Below are positions 21,811-32,671 of a stretch of DNA of 41,699 bases, piece after piece. Every line of letters starts with the position of its first letter. Positions within the stretch are counted from its first letter, which is position 1. A program made the position numbers and the translations under genes. The stretch comes from Auxenochlorella pyrenoidosa (Eukaryota; Chlorophyta; Trebouxiophyceae; Chlorellales; Chlorellaceae). The DNA is taken from contig KQ482074.1 in the NCBI GenBank assembly GCA_001430745.1, positions 263,884 to 305,582 of the forward strand. Reading direction: 5' to 3'. The notes beneath the pieces were generated by a model that was not told where the DNA came from, did not search any database, and was given only the letters and a program-made list of their open reading frames with translations.

Positions 21811-24800
21811 ATGGATAGCAGCCTACTAATGCAGGTGCGATCGATGGGGAAAGCCTGCGCATGCAGACGAGACATCCCGGCTGTCCGCAGCTGAGCCGGG
21901 CTGTGGAGGCCCTCTCCAGTGATTTCCCCTTCAGGGCTGCGCTCAAATGAGCAGGCAGCACCGTCTCTCGTTTCCTTTTAAATCCACCGCCAGACTCGCT
22001 GCGCCGCCGCCAATGCCGCTCGACTCGCTGCGCCACCGCCCCTTGAGCAGGCCAAGCTTGGCCGCCGCCTGCTTAGCGACTGCACTGTCATTGGCAGCGT
22101 GGGCGTGGGCGGCAGCATTGCCCTGCTGCTCCTCATCGGCTTTGTTGTGGGCGGCGGCGTGACCGGCCTCTTCTTCTGGTGGCGCGAGCGGCGCCGCATG
22201 CGCATCGAGGTGGGAAACACAGCTGGGTCATGCGGTGTTCACCAGGTGCTGCTTTGATGGCTGCAGGGCTAGGCTGAGAAGGTGCCCATCGCGCTGCATG
22301 TTTTCCGTGCACTTGCATGCCAATGCTTCCGAGAGCTTTGAGCCTTGATGCAAGAGTCCCTGCTCCCAACCAAGTCCCTGCCTCGCACCGCCCCTGCCCA
22401 CCTGCGCGCAGCTTGAGTACCGCAACCGGTACGGCGATGCAGTGCGCAGCGGGCTGCCGGATGTGTCCGCCATGGTCAAGGTGCGCAACCCTGGGTGCCA
22501 CGCGGACAGTCCCTGGCAGTTGGGGCATTGGCAGCTGGCGGGCTTACCAGGGGGCTTACCAGGGGTGGGCAAGGACAGGCATGGCTGCGTCCTGCAGCCT
22601 TGCTGCCCTGTCCTGCCCCGCGAGCGCCTCACCCCGCCCTGCTGGCGCCCCCCACGCGCAGGCGGCGCACACCCCCACCATCTCCCGCAGCACAGTGGGC
22701 GGCGCCCTCCCCGGGGCCGAGGGCGGCGGCGTGCCGGCGCCCGGCGCCACCGGCCAGCTGCTGGCCAAGGCGGCGTCTGCGCTGGCAGGCGGCCCCCTGG
22801 CCATGGGCGCCGTCTCCTCCTTCAAGCAGGACCCGCTGCGCGAGGCGCTGCCCGCCAAGGAGCAGCAGCACCCCAACCACCGCACCAACCCGCTGGCTGG
22901 GGGGCCGCCCAGCATGGCACGCAGCGGCAGCGGCAACCCTTTTGCCGGAGAGGTGGGGGAGGGGGGCCTGGGCTGGGGGTAAGAGCTGATGGACGGACAG
23001 AGTGCCAAGGGCGCCGTGCTCCCGTCCATGCTCTGCCGATCCGCTGCGTGCTCGAGCTGCTGGTCTGTGGCAGAGGCCGCAGCACCGATGTGCCTCCTCC
23101 GGGGGCCTGCCCGCCTGCAGGTGCCCAGCTTCTGTGTCCGGACCAACGATGCCTGCTCCCTCAACAACACGCCCGCGTCTTCCATCAACGGCCTGCCCCT
23201 GAGCGCTCGCATCGGCTCCCCGGACGGTCGGCAGCAAGCAGGTACACAATGCGCAGCAGCGCAACATTGCTGCTGACGTGCACCAGCAAGTCTGCTAATC
23301 CGGACAGCACCGCGGTGCTGCAGTGTGCCGTCGGGTCAAAACTCTTGAGCGCACAGAGCATGCTAAGTGGCATCCCGACGCTTGCCTACTTGCACTTGTG
23401 CGCCTGTCTGGCTTGCCCCCCCCCCGCCCCCCCCCCCGCAGGGCTGATTGGCACAGGCGTATACGTGCCGGCCGCCGACCCTTCCTCGCCGCGCATCACC
23501 CAGCCAGCGCCCGCAGCTGCCGGTGCAGGCGTACCCGCCGCTGCGCCCTCTCCTGGCAGCTGGCCCACCGTGCCCTCTGGTACCGCCGCTGGTGGGCCCG
23601 GTGAATCGCAGCAGCCGCAGCAGCCAACCCATGCACGCAGCGACACAGTCGTCGTCAGGCCTGCTCCAAAGGGCGGAAAGGCAGCTGCAGCAGCGCCCGC
23701 GCCCGCGCCGGCTGTGCCCACGCAGGCGCCTCTGCCTCCTCCAGCCTCCTCCCCCACCGGCCGCAGCTCTGACTATTTGGCTGCCCTGGACAGGCAAGAG
23801 ACAGCTTGTCAGTGCGTGTGCCGCCTGGTGCCCGCCTGGTGGTGCCAGGTGCGCACCTCAAGGTGTGCTGTTATGCCAGAAATGCCTGCTGCGCTGTTGT
23901 ACTGACGCACCGCGTCGCCGCCATCGCCGCCCCTCCCTGCAGCACCGCCACCAACCCCTTTGAGACGCCCGCCCTGCGGCGGCAGCAGGAGGAGGAGAGC
24001 GGCGCGGCGGCTTTTGCCGCTACTGCCGCCGCGCCTGCCCTCGCGGCAGCTGCGGCCCCTGGCGCCAGCGCCGGTGGTGGCGCTGGCAACGGCGCCTCGG
24101 CGGCCGCTGCCAAGGCAGCCCAGAAGCAGGAGCTGCTGCGGGCGGTGTGGGAGGAGGAGTACGAGGCGGAGGAGCTGGACCCGGAGTGGGGCCACCTGCT
24201 GGGCGACCTGGACAGCCGCCTCCAGGTGGGCTGGGCAGAGCGGCGCCAGCGGTTGCCCCGTGGCGGTGTGGCAGGGGCAGGGGGCGCAAGCCCGGGGCGG
24301 AGCCAGCTGGCGGGGTATCTGGGGACTCCTGCGGGTGTAAGTAGAGGGAATTGACTGGCCCAGGCCCGCCCAGTTTCAAGCCAGCTGCCAGAGATTCAGA
24401 TGTTTGATGCTTGATGAGCAGGGGTGACGGGAGAACAGTAAAGGCAGATGGGCTTGTTGTGAGGCTGGGCTCGCTGTTCAGGAGGCTGGTGTATGCCTCC
24501 TTCCCCCAGGGGGCAGCTAAATGTGTCTGCTTCCAGCGTGTGTCCCTCCCTGGCCCGTGGCAAAGCAGCCCCCCGTGCGCCTGTCTGCCCTGTCCAGTTG
24601 CCCCTGGCTCTTCCAGCCCACTGCTGGCAGGGGGATCTGCCTGAATTGCAACTCTAATAATAATCCGGGAGCAACCCTTTGCAGGCGGCGGGGCGGGCGC
24701 GGCTGAGCGCACGGGAGCGCGCGGTCGCCATCCGCTCCCTCATCGTGGCCACCGCCAGTCAGTCGGCGGAGGCTGCTCTGGCCAAGGCGCAGTACGACGT

Positions 24801-25041
24801 GGAGGCCTTCAGGCGTGTGGGGGGGCGGGTTGGGCGAATTGGGTTGGGGGCCCGCGGGGGTCGCGCCCGTCGGGAGGCAACAGGCCTGGGTGTGATGCCT
24901 GGCGGTGGGCGTATGTGGGCCACCACCTGACGCCGTGGCTGGCTGCGCCTGTACACATCGGCCGCGCTGACTGACAGCCTTCTGCGCTCTCGTGCATTAT
25001 CTCCCCGCAGGCGTGCGCAAGCGGCGCGGGCCGCCACGTGA
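21811..25041 (+). CDS. Single-pass membrane protein with cytosolic NPF motifs
   Basis: Nine-exon model: 21811-21834, 21994-22209, 22412-22480, 22662-22952, 23121-23241, 23442-23793, 23943-24225, 24685-24812, 25011-25041, giving 504 residues. I do not recognise the family. One hydrophobic helix at about 46-71 (SIALLLLIGFVVGGGV) is followed by WWRERRRMR, so the long C-terminal part should be cytosolic. That tail is Ala/Pro/Gly/Ser-rich and probably disordered. It holds two Asn-Pro-Phe motifs (195-197, GNPFAGE; 362-364, TNPFETPA), the core ligand of EH domains in endocytic proteins, and a helical acidic end (WEEEYEAEELDPEW; AKAQYDVEAFRR). Intron 6 needs a GC donor (ACAG|GCAAGA). The eight-residue first exon is inferred from phase only. 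If intron 8 uses a GT donor at 24815 instead of GC at 24813, the protein ends at 25129. Confidence 0.6.
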
Positions 25042-25129
25042 GCGGTGCATGCGGGCATGGCGCCAGTGGCAGCCAGAGCGGCCTGCGTGCCATGGCCACG
25101 TGCACCACGCCTCAGTGGTGTCCCTTTAG

Positions 25130-25555
25130 CGTGTTCTACTTGCTGGCTTCTTCTCTGTTGTATGAGGGCCTCACTCCTCATCAGCATGCTGAGATGCTGA
25201 ACAGCCGCACCCAGCGCTCATCGTCCCGTCGTCCCGTTCAGCTGCCCGCTGGGGGTTAGCACCTTCCCCAAAATGCCACACCTCCCGTGCCGGACCCTTA
25301 AACTGGCCTGCCGCCAACTGAAACGGGCCTAAAACAGAGAATTGGCGCAGGTTTCTTATCCCGGGGCGTCAGATGGTGAGAAGCTGTCCTTTAGGAGCCA
25401 GGCCAGAAGCTGCCCTCGTGTCCACTGCGAGCTGTCCCTTCAGGCCGCTCCGGCCTCCCCATCATTTTGTCCTTACCTCGCTCCTCCCCACCATCTCCAC
25501 CCTCGTTCCCCGTTCCAGTGCCGCCGTGCACCCCTGAGGCAGCGGTCACCACACT
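25130..25555. other. Intergenic region before the first secreted Cys-rich gene
   Basis: No coding exon seen. It should include the 3' UTR of the NPF-protein gene and the promoter of the gene starting at 25556. No TGTAA found. Confidence 0.45.
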
Positions 25556-28075
25556 ATGCGTTTCTGGCTGCTTGCAGTCGCGCTCACCGGCTGCATCGCG
25601 TGCAGGTGAGCTTCTGATTGCACACCGTAGGGCCCTGTAGACTGGCCGGCGCGCGCAGGTTGACCGCGACCCCCGCGGTCCCCGAACCCGCTGTTGACCA
25701 ATTTCCCTCCTGTTCTGCAGCGCGGCCCGCCCTGTTGCATCCGAGGAGTCCGATGGTGGTGAGATGTGCAGCACGGCGGCCATATTGCCGGCGGGAGTGG
25801 CCACCATGCCCTGCCGCCGCTGCCGCCCCCCGTTAGGGCGCGCCGCAAGGGCAGATACCCCCTGGTGCAAGTGCTCAGTCCTCACACCTCCATATCGCGT
25901 GCCGCATCGCCTCCCGCAGGCGTTGATGCCCTTTTCCTGCAGTCCTGGATGGGCCTTGATGCCGAGTCGGCGGCCAAGGTGGCCGCCGACGGTGAAGCCG
26001 CCCTTGCCGCGCGCCGCGAGCTGCTGAACTCGGCGCGCAACCTGGGCGAGCAGGTGGGGCCAGGGAGCGGCTGAACCGATATTGCACCGACGCATGTGTA
26101 GAGGAGCAGCGGTCAGAGCCCACGGGCATGACGTGCACGACAGATGACTAATTGAAACTAGTCACTGAGCAACCGCGCATGTCCTGCGATGCAGATGCTC
26201 CCGGGCGCGTACCCGCCGCCTGGCCCCACCGTCACCTTCACCGCCCAGCTCGCCACCACGGCGGCCAAGTTCAACCTGGCCGCGCAGAACACGTACCGCG
26301 GCCTGGTCATCTTCCAGGCCAAGAAGGCGGGCGCCAACGGGCTGACCCTGGCCAATGTCGACCTCCAGTCCATCGCCCCCGGCGCTGCCGCGCTGGCCGT
26401 CCGCACTCGTGTGTCCCTGAAGGCCGGCCAGCAGGCCGCGGCCCAGGCGCTGGCCACCCGCCTGGCCACGGACCCGGATGCCTCCTGGCTGGACGCCGCC
26501 TGGCCCGGCTCCAGCGTGTCTGATGTGGCAGGGTGAGCTGGCGCCCTACTGGCATGGCAGCAGCACCAACGCCGCCAGCGGCTGGACAGGCAGGCAGGCC
26601 TGCAGCGCAAGGCATACCTGACCCTGCGCTTTGAGCGCGTCCGCAGCGCGCGTGCTTGAGACTTCCAGCAGGCTTCTGCCCACCAAGAGCCCTCCATCCC
26701 CCCCGCTCCCTGTTGCCCCAACCCGCAGCTCCACCGGCTGCTCCGACCCGCTCTGCCGCTCCTGCCCCGCCTCGCCGGGGGTGTGCGTCGACTGCGTGCC
26801 CTCTGTCGGCACCAAGGGCCGCTTCGGCTACGCCGCCATCTACAAGACCGCTGACGGCAAGTGCCGCAAGTGCCTGGAGCCGCGCTGCAACAAGTGCGCC
26901 GCAAACGGGCGCTGCGCCGCCGACGGCTGCGAGGTGGGCAACCGGGCTGCTGGGCAGATAGGAATACGTTGGCATGTGCCTGCCTGATTGCAAGGCACAG
27001 CGGGCTGCAAGCGCACCAATGCTGCCAAGGCTCCCGCCCGTCTCCTCAAGGCCTGAGCCTGCCCGACGCTGCGGCCGTGTTTGGCATCCTACCCGCCACT
27101 GCCTGTCGGCCTAGCCCCCACCCACCTCGACACCCCACCCACCCCCTTGCGGCAGGCCGGCTACAAGGCGGATGCGCAGGGCCGCTGCAAGAAGGCCTGC
27201 CAAGACCCGCTGTGCGCGTCCTGCGCCGACAACGGGCGCAACTGCTACGCATGCGTGGCCAGCTCGGGCACCTTCTCTGTGTACCTGTCCCCCAAGAATG
27301 GCGGCCAGTGCCGCCTGGTGAGCACAGGGCTGGTGGCGGCGGCTCGAGGGGCACAGCATGGCGGGGCAGAGAAAGGGGTTTGGGGGGAGCCAGTTAGCAC
27401 CGGTACCACGACAGGAACGCCGACCCCGCATGGCGCCGTCTTGAGGCGTGACTATTCACTCATGCACCCCACCTGCCCCCTCCCCCCATCCTGCAGTGCT
27501 CACGGCCAAACTGCGCGTCCTGCAGCGGCGACGGCCGCTGCACAGCATGCAACGCCGGGTTTACGAGCGACGGCCGCGGCGGCTGCCGCCGGGCCTGCGC
27601 CGCGCCCGAGTGCACCTTCTGCCCCGCCTCCCCCACCAAGTGCCAGCAGTGCATCCAGGGTTACCAGGTCGTCGGCGGCACCTGCCAGCCCGCGTGCAAT
27701 GTCGACTTCTGCGACAAGTGCTTCCCAGGCAATGGTGAGCGGGCGCTGCCTGCCCAGTGCCGCAGCCTTCCCGCCTCTGCCGATGCCAGCCATGATTCCA
27801 GCCTGCACTCTCCCAGCTCCGTCAGCCTGCCAATGTCCTTCTCAATGCCTCCTTGCTGTCTCACCCATCCCCTTGCGACTCCCTGCCGCTGCCGTGCAGC
27901 CAAGTTCTGCAAGACCTGCCAGGATGGCTACAGCCCGTCTGCCAACTTTGCCGCGTGCGTGGAGGACTGCAACGTGTCCAACTGCAGCCAGTGCGTTGCT
28001 GGAACCCGCGGCCAGGTCTGCGCGCGGTGCATCGCCCCTTACGTCCTGTCGGGTGGCCGCTGCAAGCGCCGCTGA
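25556..28075 (+). CDS. Secreted Cys-rich protein, paralogue 1 (with extra N-terminal domain)
   Basis: Eight exons: 25556-25605, 25721-25758, 25920-26053, 26195-26532, 26729-26933, 27156-27317, 27497-27734, 27900-28075, giving 446 residues. The signal peptide is MRFWLLAVALTGCIA. A helical segment follows (about 31-74, VDALFLQSWMGLDAESAAKV), shared with the neighbour at 29364. Residues 75-187, nearly all from exon 4, form a Cys-free domain absent from the neighbour (MLPGAYPPPGPTVTF ... LANVDLQSIAPGAAALAVRT). The remaining 260 residues are dense in Cys with repeating C-x2-C units (CRKCLEPRCNKCAANGRC; CKTCQDGYSPSANFAAC; CSQCVAG), like furin-like or growth-factor-receptor Cys-rich regions. All Cys are probably disulfide-bonded. 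No transmembrane helix or GPI signal was seen; it ends CKRR. The protein is probably extracellular or wall-associated; its ligand is unknown. Confidence 0.8.
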
Positions 28076-29363
28076 AGTTCTCAGAACACGTGGTGACCTG
28101 GGTTGCAACCCAGATGGGCAGCCACCCCCCTGTGGCACGCGCGCTGTCGCTCTGTGCACATGCACCTCTCTAGCCTGACCACACCTGCCGCATTGGCAGT
28201 GGTGCGCTCCTCCAGGTGCAGTACCTGCAAGGAAGCCGGCCCTTCATTTCGCACAGGCAGGCCCGCGCCCCGACAGCCTGCGGCGCTCTGCATGGCTAAA
28301 TTCGCGTGGGCTCCCTGCATCTTTCTTTACTCCCCGCTTTAGTCTAGCCTCGTACCTGTGCATGCCAACTTGATTGCATGGAGCATTGAATGCATAAACC
28401 CCTCCACCTGGTGAAACCAACTGAATTCCTTGACATGCCGCTGTGGTTTGCCTGATTGACACATCGCTTCTCTCCCCATGCCCCGCTCTTGCATACACAA
28501 CAGCCAGCTTGACAGCAGCGCTCCTGCTGCCTGCTGTAACATCCAACGTTGGGCCCTGGTTCCAGGCATGTACTGCTTAGTTTACAGCTGTCTGGATGCG
28601 CAAGCGTGGCCCTCAAGGCCCAACCAGCAGCATGCGGGCGTGAGGCCGCTCCCACGCGATGGACATGCTTGATGCACAGCGTGGCGGCTGTACCGTCCAG
28701 TGAATACGATGCCGCCGGTACACACAAAACACAACATGCTGCACACCGCTGCGGGGGCTTCAGCACAGCAAGTGGGGTGCTGGATGAGTGGTACAGCTGA
28801 AAGTGGCTGAGGGGCCAGCAGGCGGGGCACGCGCGTACCGGAGGCGGTGCATGCGGGTGCACCAGTGGGATGGGTTTGCCTAAGAAGGCGGAGCTTAGCG
28901 GCGCGCGCCCCGGAGGCGCCTGCGCAGTCAGAGGCTGGGCACTCCATTCAAACAACCTCCCCTGCTGTGAATTTCCACCCTGTTTGACGTACGGCTTAGC
29001 TCCAGGCAATACGCAGCCCGGGGGAGTGCCGCCTCCCGGGGCTGCTGAACCTGGCTGGATTGTGTGGCTGGGTGAGGCCGCCTGCGCAAGGGTCAAGCTG
29101 CAGTAAAAGCCCTAGCAACGGCCAGGCTGCCCGCGCGTCGACACCGCTCGCAAAGCATCTAGGTTGCGCAGCAGTGCGCAAAGGGAAAGAGAGGACAAAG
29201 GTTGGGGGAGCTTTCTCCGCGGCTTCCGGTTGCCAGCGTGGCACCGCCTGGAAAGCCAGGCCGTTGCTTTGTCAATGCACCCACACGATTTGCTGCATAC
29301 TCTACCGATCCGCGAGCTTGCGGACGGGTTCTGGGCGTGGTGCGAGGCAGTTGGCTGAGCAGC
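28076..29363. other. Spacer between the two secreted Cys-rich genes
   Basis: No exon recognised on either strand in 1.3 kb. It holds the 3' UTR of the first paralogue, with a perfect 16-base palindrome at 28098-28113 (CTGGGTTGCAACCCAG) and TGTAA at 28535-28539, and then the promoter of the second paralogue. Confidence 0.5.
28535..28539 (+). terminator. TGTAA polyadenylation signal of Cys-rich paralogue 1
   Basis: First TGTAA on the + strand after the stop codon at 28075, about 460 bases downstream. Confidence 0.45.
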
Positions 29364-31589
29364 ATGAAGGCCTGGCTGTGCGCGCTCACCCTGATGGGCT
29401 GCGCGGCGCTCTGGTGAGCCCCCTTGCACTGGTAAAGGCAGCAGGACAGGTGGTCTGATGCTGCAACCCTCGCCCTGGGCTCTCTCCACCAGAGGCGCTG
29501 CCTACCGCACGTATGCTCTCCCCTCCTTTGCAGCTGCGCGGCGCACCCCAGCGATGCTGGAGCTGACGGAGGTGAGGAAGGACTTGGGTGGGGCCCTGCG
29601 GGTCGGGCCCGACCGTTGTTGGTTGGCTGGCTGGTGACGCTGCTGCTGACGCAGGCTGCTGCGGCATGAAGCTGGCGCCCTAGTTGGGCAATACATGTGT
29701 GCTGCCCAACTATTTTTACTTTTCTCCTGCATCGAGATGCCCTGTGAGACAGGAAACATTGCATGTGCCCTTTCCCTGCAGGCCTGGACTCTGCCTTCCT
29801 GCAGTCGTGGCTGCACCTGGATGCCGCGTCGGCGGACAAGCTTGCGAACGACGGTGCCGCCGCCGCTGCCGCCCGCCGTGACCTCCTCGCCTCTGCTGCT
29901 GCCACCGGCACTTTTGGCGCAAACGCGCTGCCCGGTGCCTACCCTGCCCCCCCTCCCCCCTCCAAGGGCGGCGTCCAGTGAGTGCATGCCAGCTGGTTCC
30001 CCGCAGCTTCCGTAATTCAAAAGCTGTGGCTCCTCGTTGCGCCATGTGGCAAGGCACGCAGGCCCTGTGGCTGTGCCGATCAGAGCTTGTTCGCTTGTGT
30101 GCGCTGCCTGCCTGACTGCATCAGAGCCTGGGATGCAGGCCCAGCGGGCAGCCTGGCTCAGCAGATTCTACCCCTCACTTCCAGCCGCCGACCCTGGCCT
30201 GTGCCTCTCGCCCTCCCGCAGGTGCCCCCCGCTGTGCGCGGCCTGCACCCCGCGGGGCGTGTGCACCCGCTGCGTGGCCACCAACGGCGCCGGCCGGAGC
30301 GTGTACCAGGACGCCAACAAGGTCTGCCGCGTCTGCCTGGCCGCCAACTGCAAGACCTGCAGCGCCAACGGCAAGTGCGCCGTGTGCAATGCCGGCTTCA
30401 AGGTGGTCAACGGCGTGTGCCAGCGCAAGTGCAGCGACCCGCGCTGCCTGTCCTGCCCAGCGGCCGCCAACAAGTGCACCAAGTGCGTCGCCGAGAGCGG
30501 CGGCTACTCCATCTACCTCAACCTCCAGGGCCAGTGCAAGGCGGTGAGTGCGGGGGCTGGGGTCAGCCAGCGTGGGGGCAGCTGGGCATGTCGGCGCGGA
30601 TGAAGGGGCCAGCAAGGGCTGGGGTAACTTGGGATGTCGGCCCACAGGATTGTCAGGACCGGGCGCCTGCCGTGCATGCCGTGCACAACCCCCCGCCCCG
30701 CCCGCCTCCTTCCCCTATGGCTCGCAGTGCTTCAACTTCAACTGCGCCAAGTGCAACCCGACTGGCAACTGCCAGCAGTGCGACGTGAGCAGGGCTACAA
30801 GCAGGGGATGCCCGGGGGAGAGCTCGCACGGCTTGCATGCTGGCCTTCCATCTCGCCCGGCCTGCCTGCTGCAGCCTGCCCGCTGGACATCACCTGGCTG
30901 CTCTGTGTGTGCTGTTGGCCCACCTGTCCGCCGCCCCTGCACCCCATCATGCAGCCTGGCTACGAGCTGAACGGCAGGGGTGGCTGCCGCGTGATTTGCC
31001 CGCTGGTGGTGAGCCCCTTGCCTCCACACAATTGCGCTGTGTCGATGGCTGCCGCACCAGCGCACCCTGGCTCCTGCTTCTCCTGTCCTGGCCTGCCTCA
31101 GAGGACCCTGTATGCAGCCCTTCAAGCTTGCATTTCTGCCCATGGCCCCATGCCCCCTTGTGCCCTGGCTCCACATGCCCCCATCAACCATGCCTGGCTG
31201 CGTGCTCCCTCCCCCTGCAGAACTGCGCGGTGTGCCCCGGCAACCGGGTGTGCCAGCAGTGCGACCCCGGCTACCAGTTCCTGTCGCCCACCAACCGCAG
31301 CCAGTGCGTGCCCCTCTGCTTCGTTCCCAACTGCGCGAGGTGAGGGGCAGGGCTGGGAGAGGGTAGGCACAGGAGAAGGGGCATCGAGGAGGGAGGCTTG
31401 GACGCTGTTTGCTGGAGCAACTGGGGCAGGCAGGCAGGGTGGCGCGCACAAGCTGCCCGCTCACAACTGCGCTCAACCTCCCATCGCAGGTGCATCGCTG
31501 GCAAGGCAGGCAGGCAGTGCTTCGCCTGCAAGGCCGGGTTCGTGCTTAGCGCCAACAAGACCACCTGCACCCGCCGCACCCAGGGCTGA
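29364..31589 (+). CDS. Secreted Cys-rich protein, paralogue 2
   Basis: Eight exons: 29364-29413, 29534-29571, 29782-29977, 30222-30543, 30728-30784, 30955-31008, 31221-31339, 31490-31589, giving 311 residues. The signal peptide is MKAWLCALTLMGCAAL. The next segment (LDSAFLQSWLHLDAASADKL) is clearly homologous to paralogue 1, as is LPGAYPAPPPPS, where paralogue 1 has its extra domain. The rest is Cys-rich in C-x2-C units: CPPLCAACTPRGVCTRC, CRVCLAANCKTCSANGKC, CAVCPGNRVCQQCDPGYQF, CFACKAGFVLSANKTTC. Exons 1 and 2 have the same lengths as in paralogue 1 (50 and 38 bases) and the same phases, supporting tandem duplication. No transmembrane segment was found. The role is probably extracellular; the function is unknown. 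Confidence 0.8.
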
Positions 31590-31611
31590 AGTGCCCACGT
31601 GCCGGCTATGC

Positions 31612-31616
31612 TGTAA
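31612..31616 (+). terminator. TGTAA polyadenylation signal of Cys-rich paralogue 2
   Basis: TGTAA 23 bases after the stop codon. A second TGTAA lies at 31685-31689. Confidence 0.5.
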
Positions 31617-31775
31617 GCTAGCCCAGCCCAACGCCGGCGTGATGCCTGCTTGCCCCCCCCCCCACACCTACTCCTTCATTCTTGTGTAAACAGAACCTTC
31701 ATTTGCTGATGATTCGCACATCCTTCACCAGGCCCCTGTGCCGCCCGCCTGCCTAAGGCGGGCCCCTCTGTGAAC

Positions 31776-31780
31776 TTACA
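31776..31780 (-). terminator. TGTAA polyadenylation signal for the helical protein gene
   Basis: TTACA on the + strand, the only - strand TGTAA noticed downstream of the stop at 32672. The distance of about 890 bases is long, so the link is tentative. Confidence 0.3.
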
Positions 31781-32234
31781 ACGCAGCAAACTGCCTCCCT
31801 CTGGCAAACCGCCAACTCACCCGCAAACACAGACCTATCCATCTTTTGGGCCCCGCATTTGGCCCAGCTGGCAGCATGTGTTGTGCAATAAGAGCATCCC
31901 GCCCCTTGCTAGCTGGCATGCTCCTCCACGTGCTCCCGTCGTCTCCACCTCCCCTGTCTCTCACCTCCACCCTTGTCTGCCTCCACACCCTACCCCTGTC
32001 CTCCATCGTCTCATGTGCTTGCCTGTCTTGTAAGAGCCAGATGCAGGACGCGCCACATCCTGAGAGCAGCATGGCATGGCCAGTATGGCAAACAGCACCA
32101 ATGCGTTTTGCATCGCTCCCGGGGCAGAAGGTGCGCCCTACGGGCAGCAACGGCAGCGAAAAAAGAACGGAAAGGGGATGCCAGTGGGAGGGGCCATGTA
32201 TTGGAGGAATCATTTCAAACCGAGGCATGCCTGG

Positions 32235-32297
32235 CTCAAACTCGCGGCTCAGATACTCAAACTCGCGGCTCAGCTGCTCAAACTCGCGGCTCAGCTT
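32235..32297. repeat. Three tandem copies of a 21-base unit
   Basis: Units at 32235-32255, 32256-32276 and 32277-32297 share CTCAAACTCGCGGCTCAG and differ only in the last three bases. A 21-base period equals one coiled-coil heptad. Frames on both strands give seven-residue repeats (LSREFEx on -, LKLAAQx on +). Confidence 0.9.
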
Positions 32298-32671
32298 CTC
32301 GTGGCAGAAACAGGAGGCAAAACTGCGGGCCACGGGCCCGCCGCAGAACGCTATGGGTGGTGGTTTCTCTGGACAGAAGAAGACCCCTCGAGGGGAGGGT
32401 GCCGGCGCTCGGGGTACGCTCCGCTGGGGCTGCTCTCTGATGCATGGTCGAGGGGAGGCGGGGGCAACAAAGCTCTGGAGGAGGCCAGTGAAGGGCGGCT
32501 GGTGCAGCGCGAGGAGCTCTCAGGGGTGGCTGCACCGCCTCGCGGAGGGGTTCTGGGGTGGGGTGGAGGGGAAGCAGGCCGCGCTGCTGAGGGCCTGAGC
32601 AACGGTGCAGGCTGGCGCGCGTTGGGGAGGGGCGCATGCTCCAGCCCAGCACGCGAGCGGGCCGTGCGCGC

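Larger units (their letters stand above)
31617..32671. other. Convergent 3' regions with a 21-base tandem repeat
   Basis: Lies between the stop codons of paralogue 2 (+) and the helical protein gene (-). It is less GC-rich than its surroundings and contains TTACA (- strand poly(A) signal) and the 21-base tandem repeat at 32235-32297. A + frame with an ATG at 32076 reads through this region but continues as the antisense of the 32672-33401 gene. Confidence 0.45.

Noticed and set aside
22442..23905. Very long + strand open frame (487 residues)
   Set aside because: It runs through introns of the NPF gene with clear GT/GC donors and AG acceptors. The conserved pieces lie in different frames.
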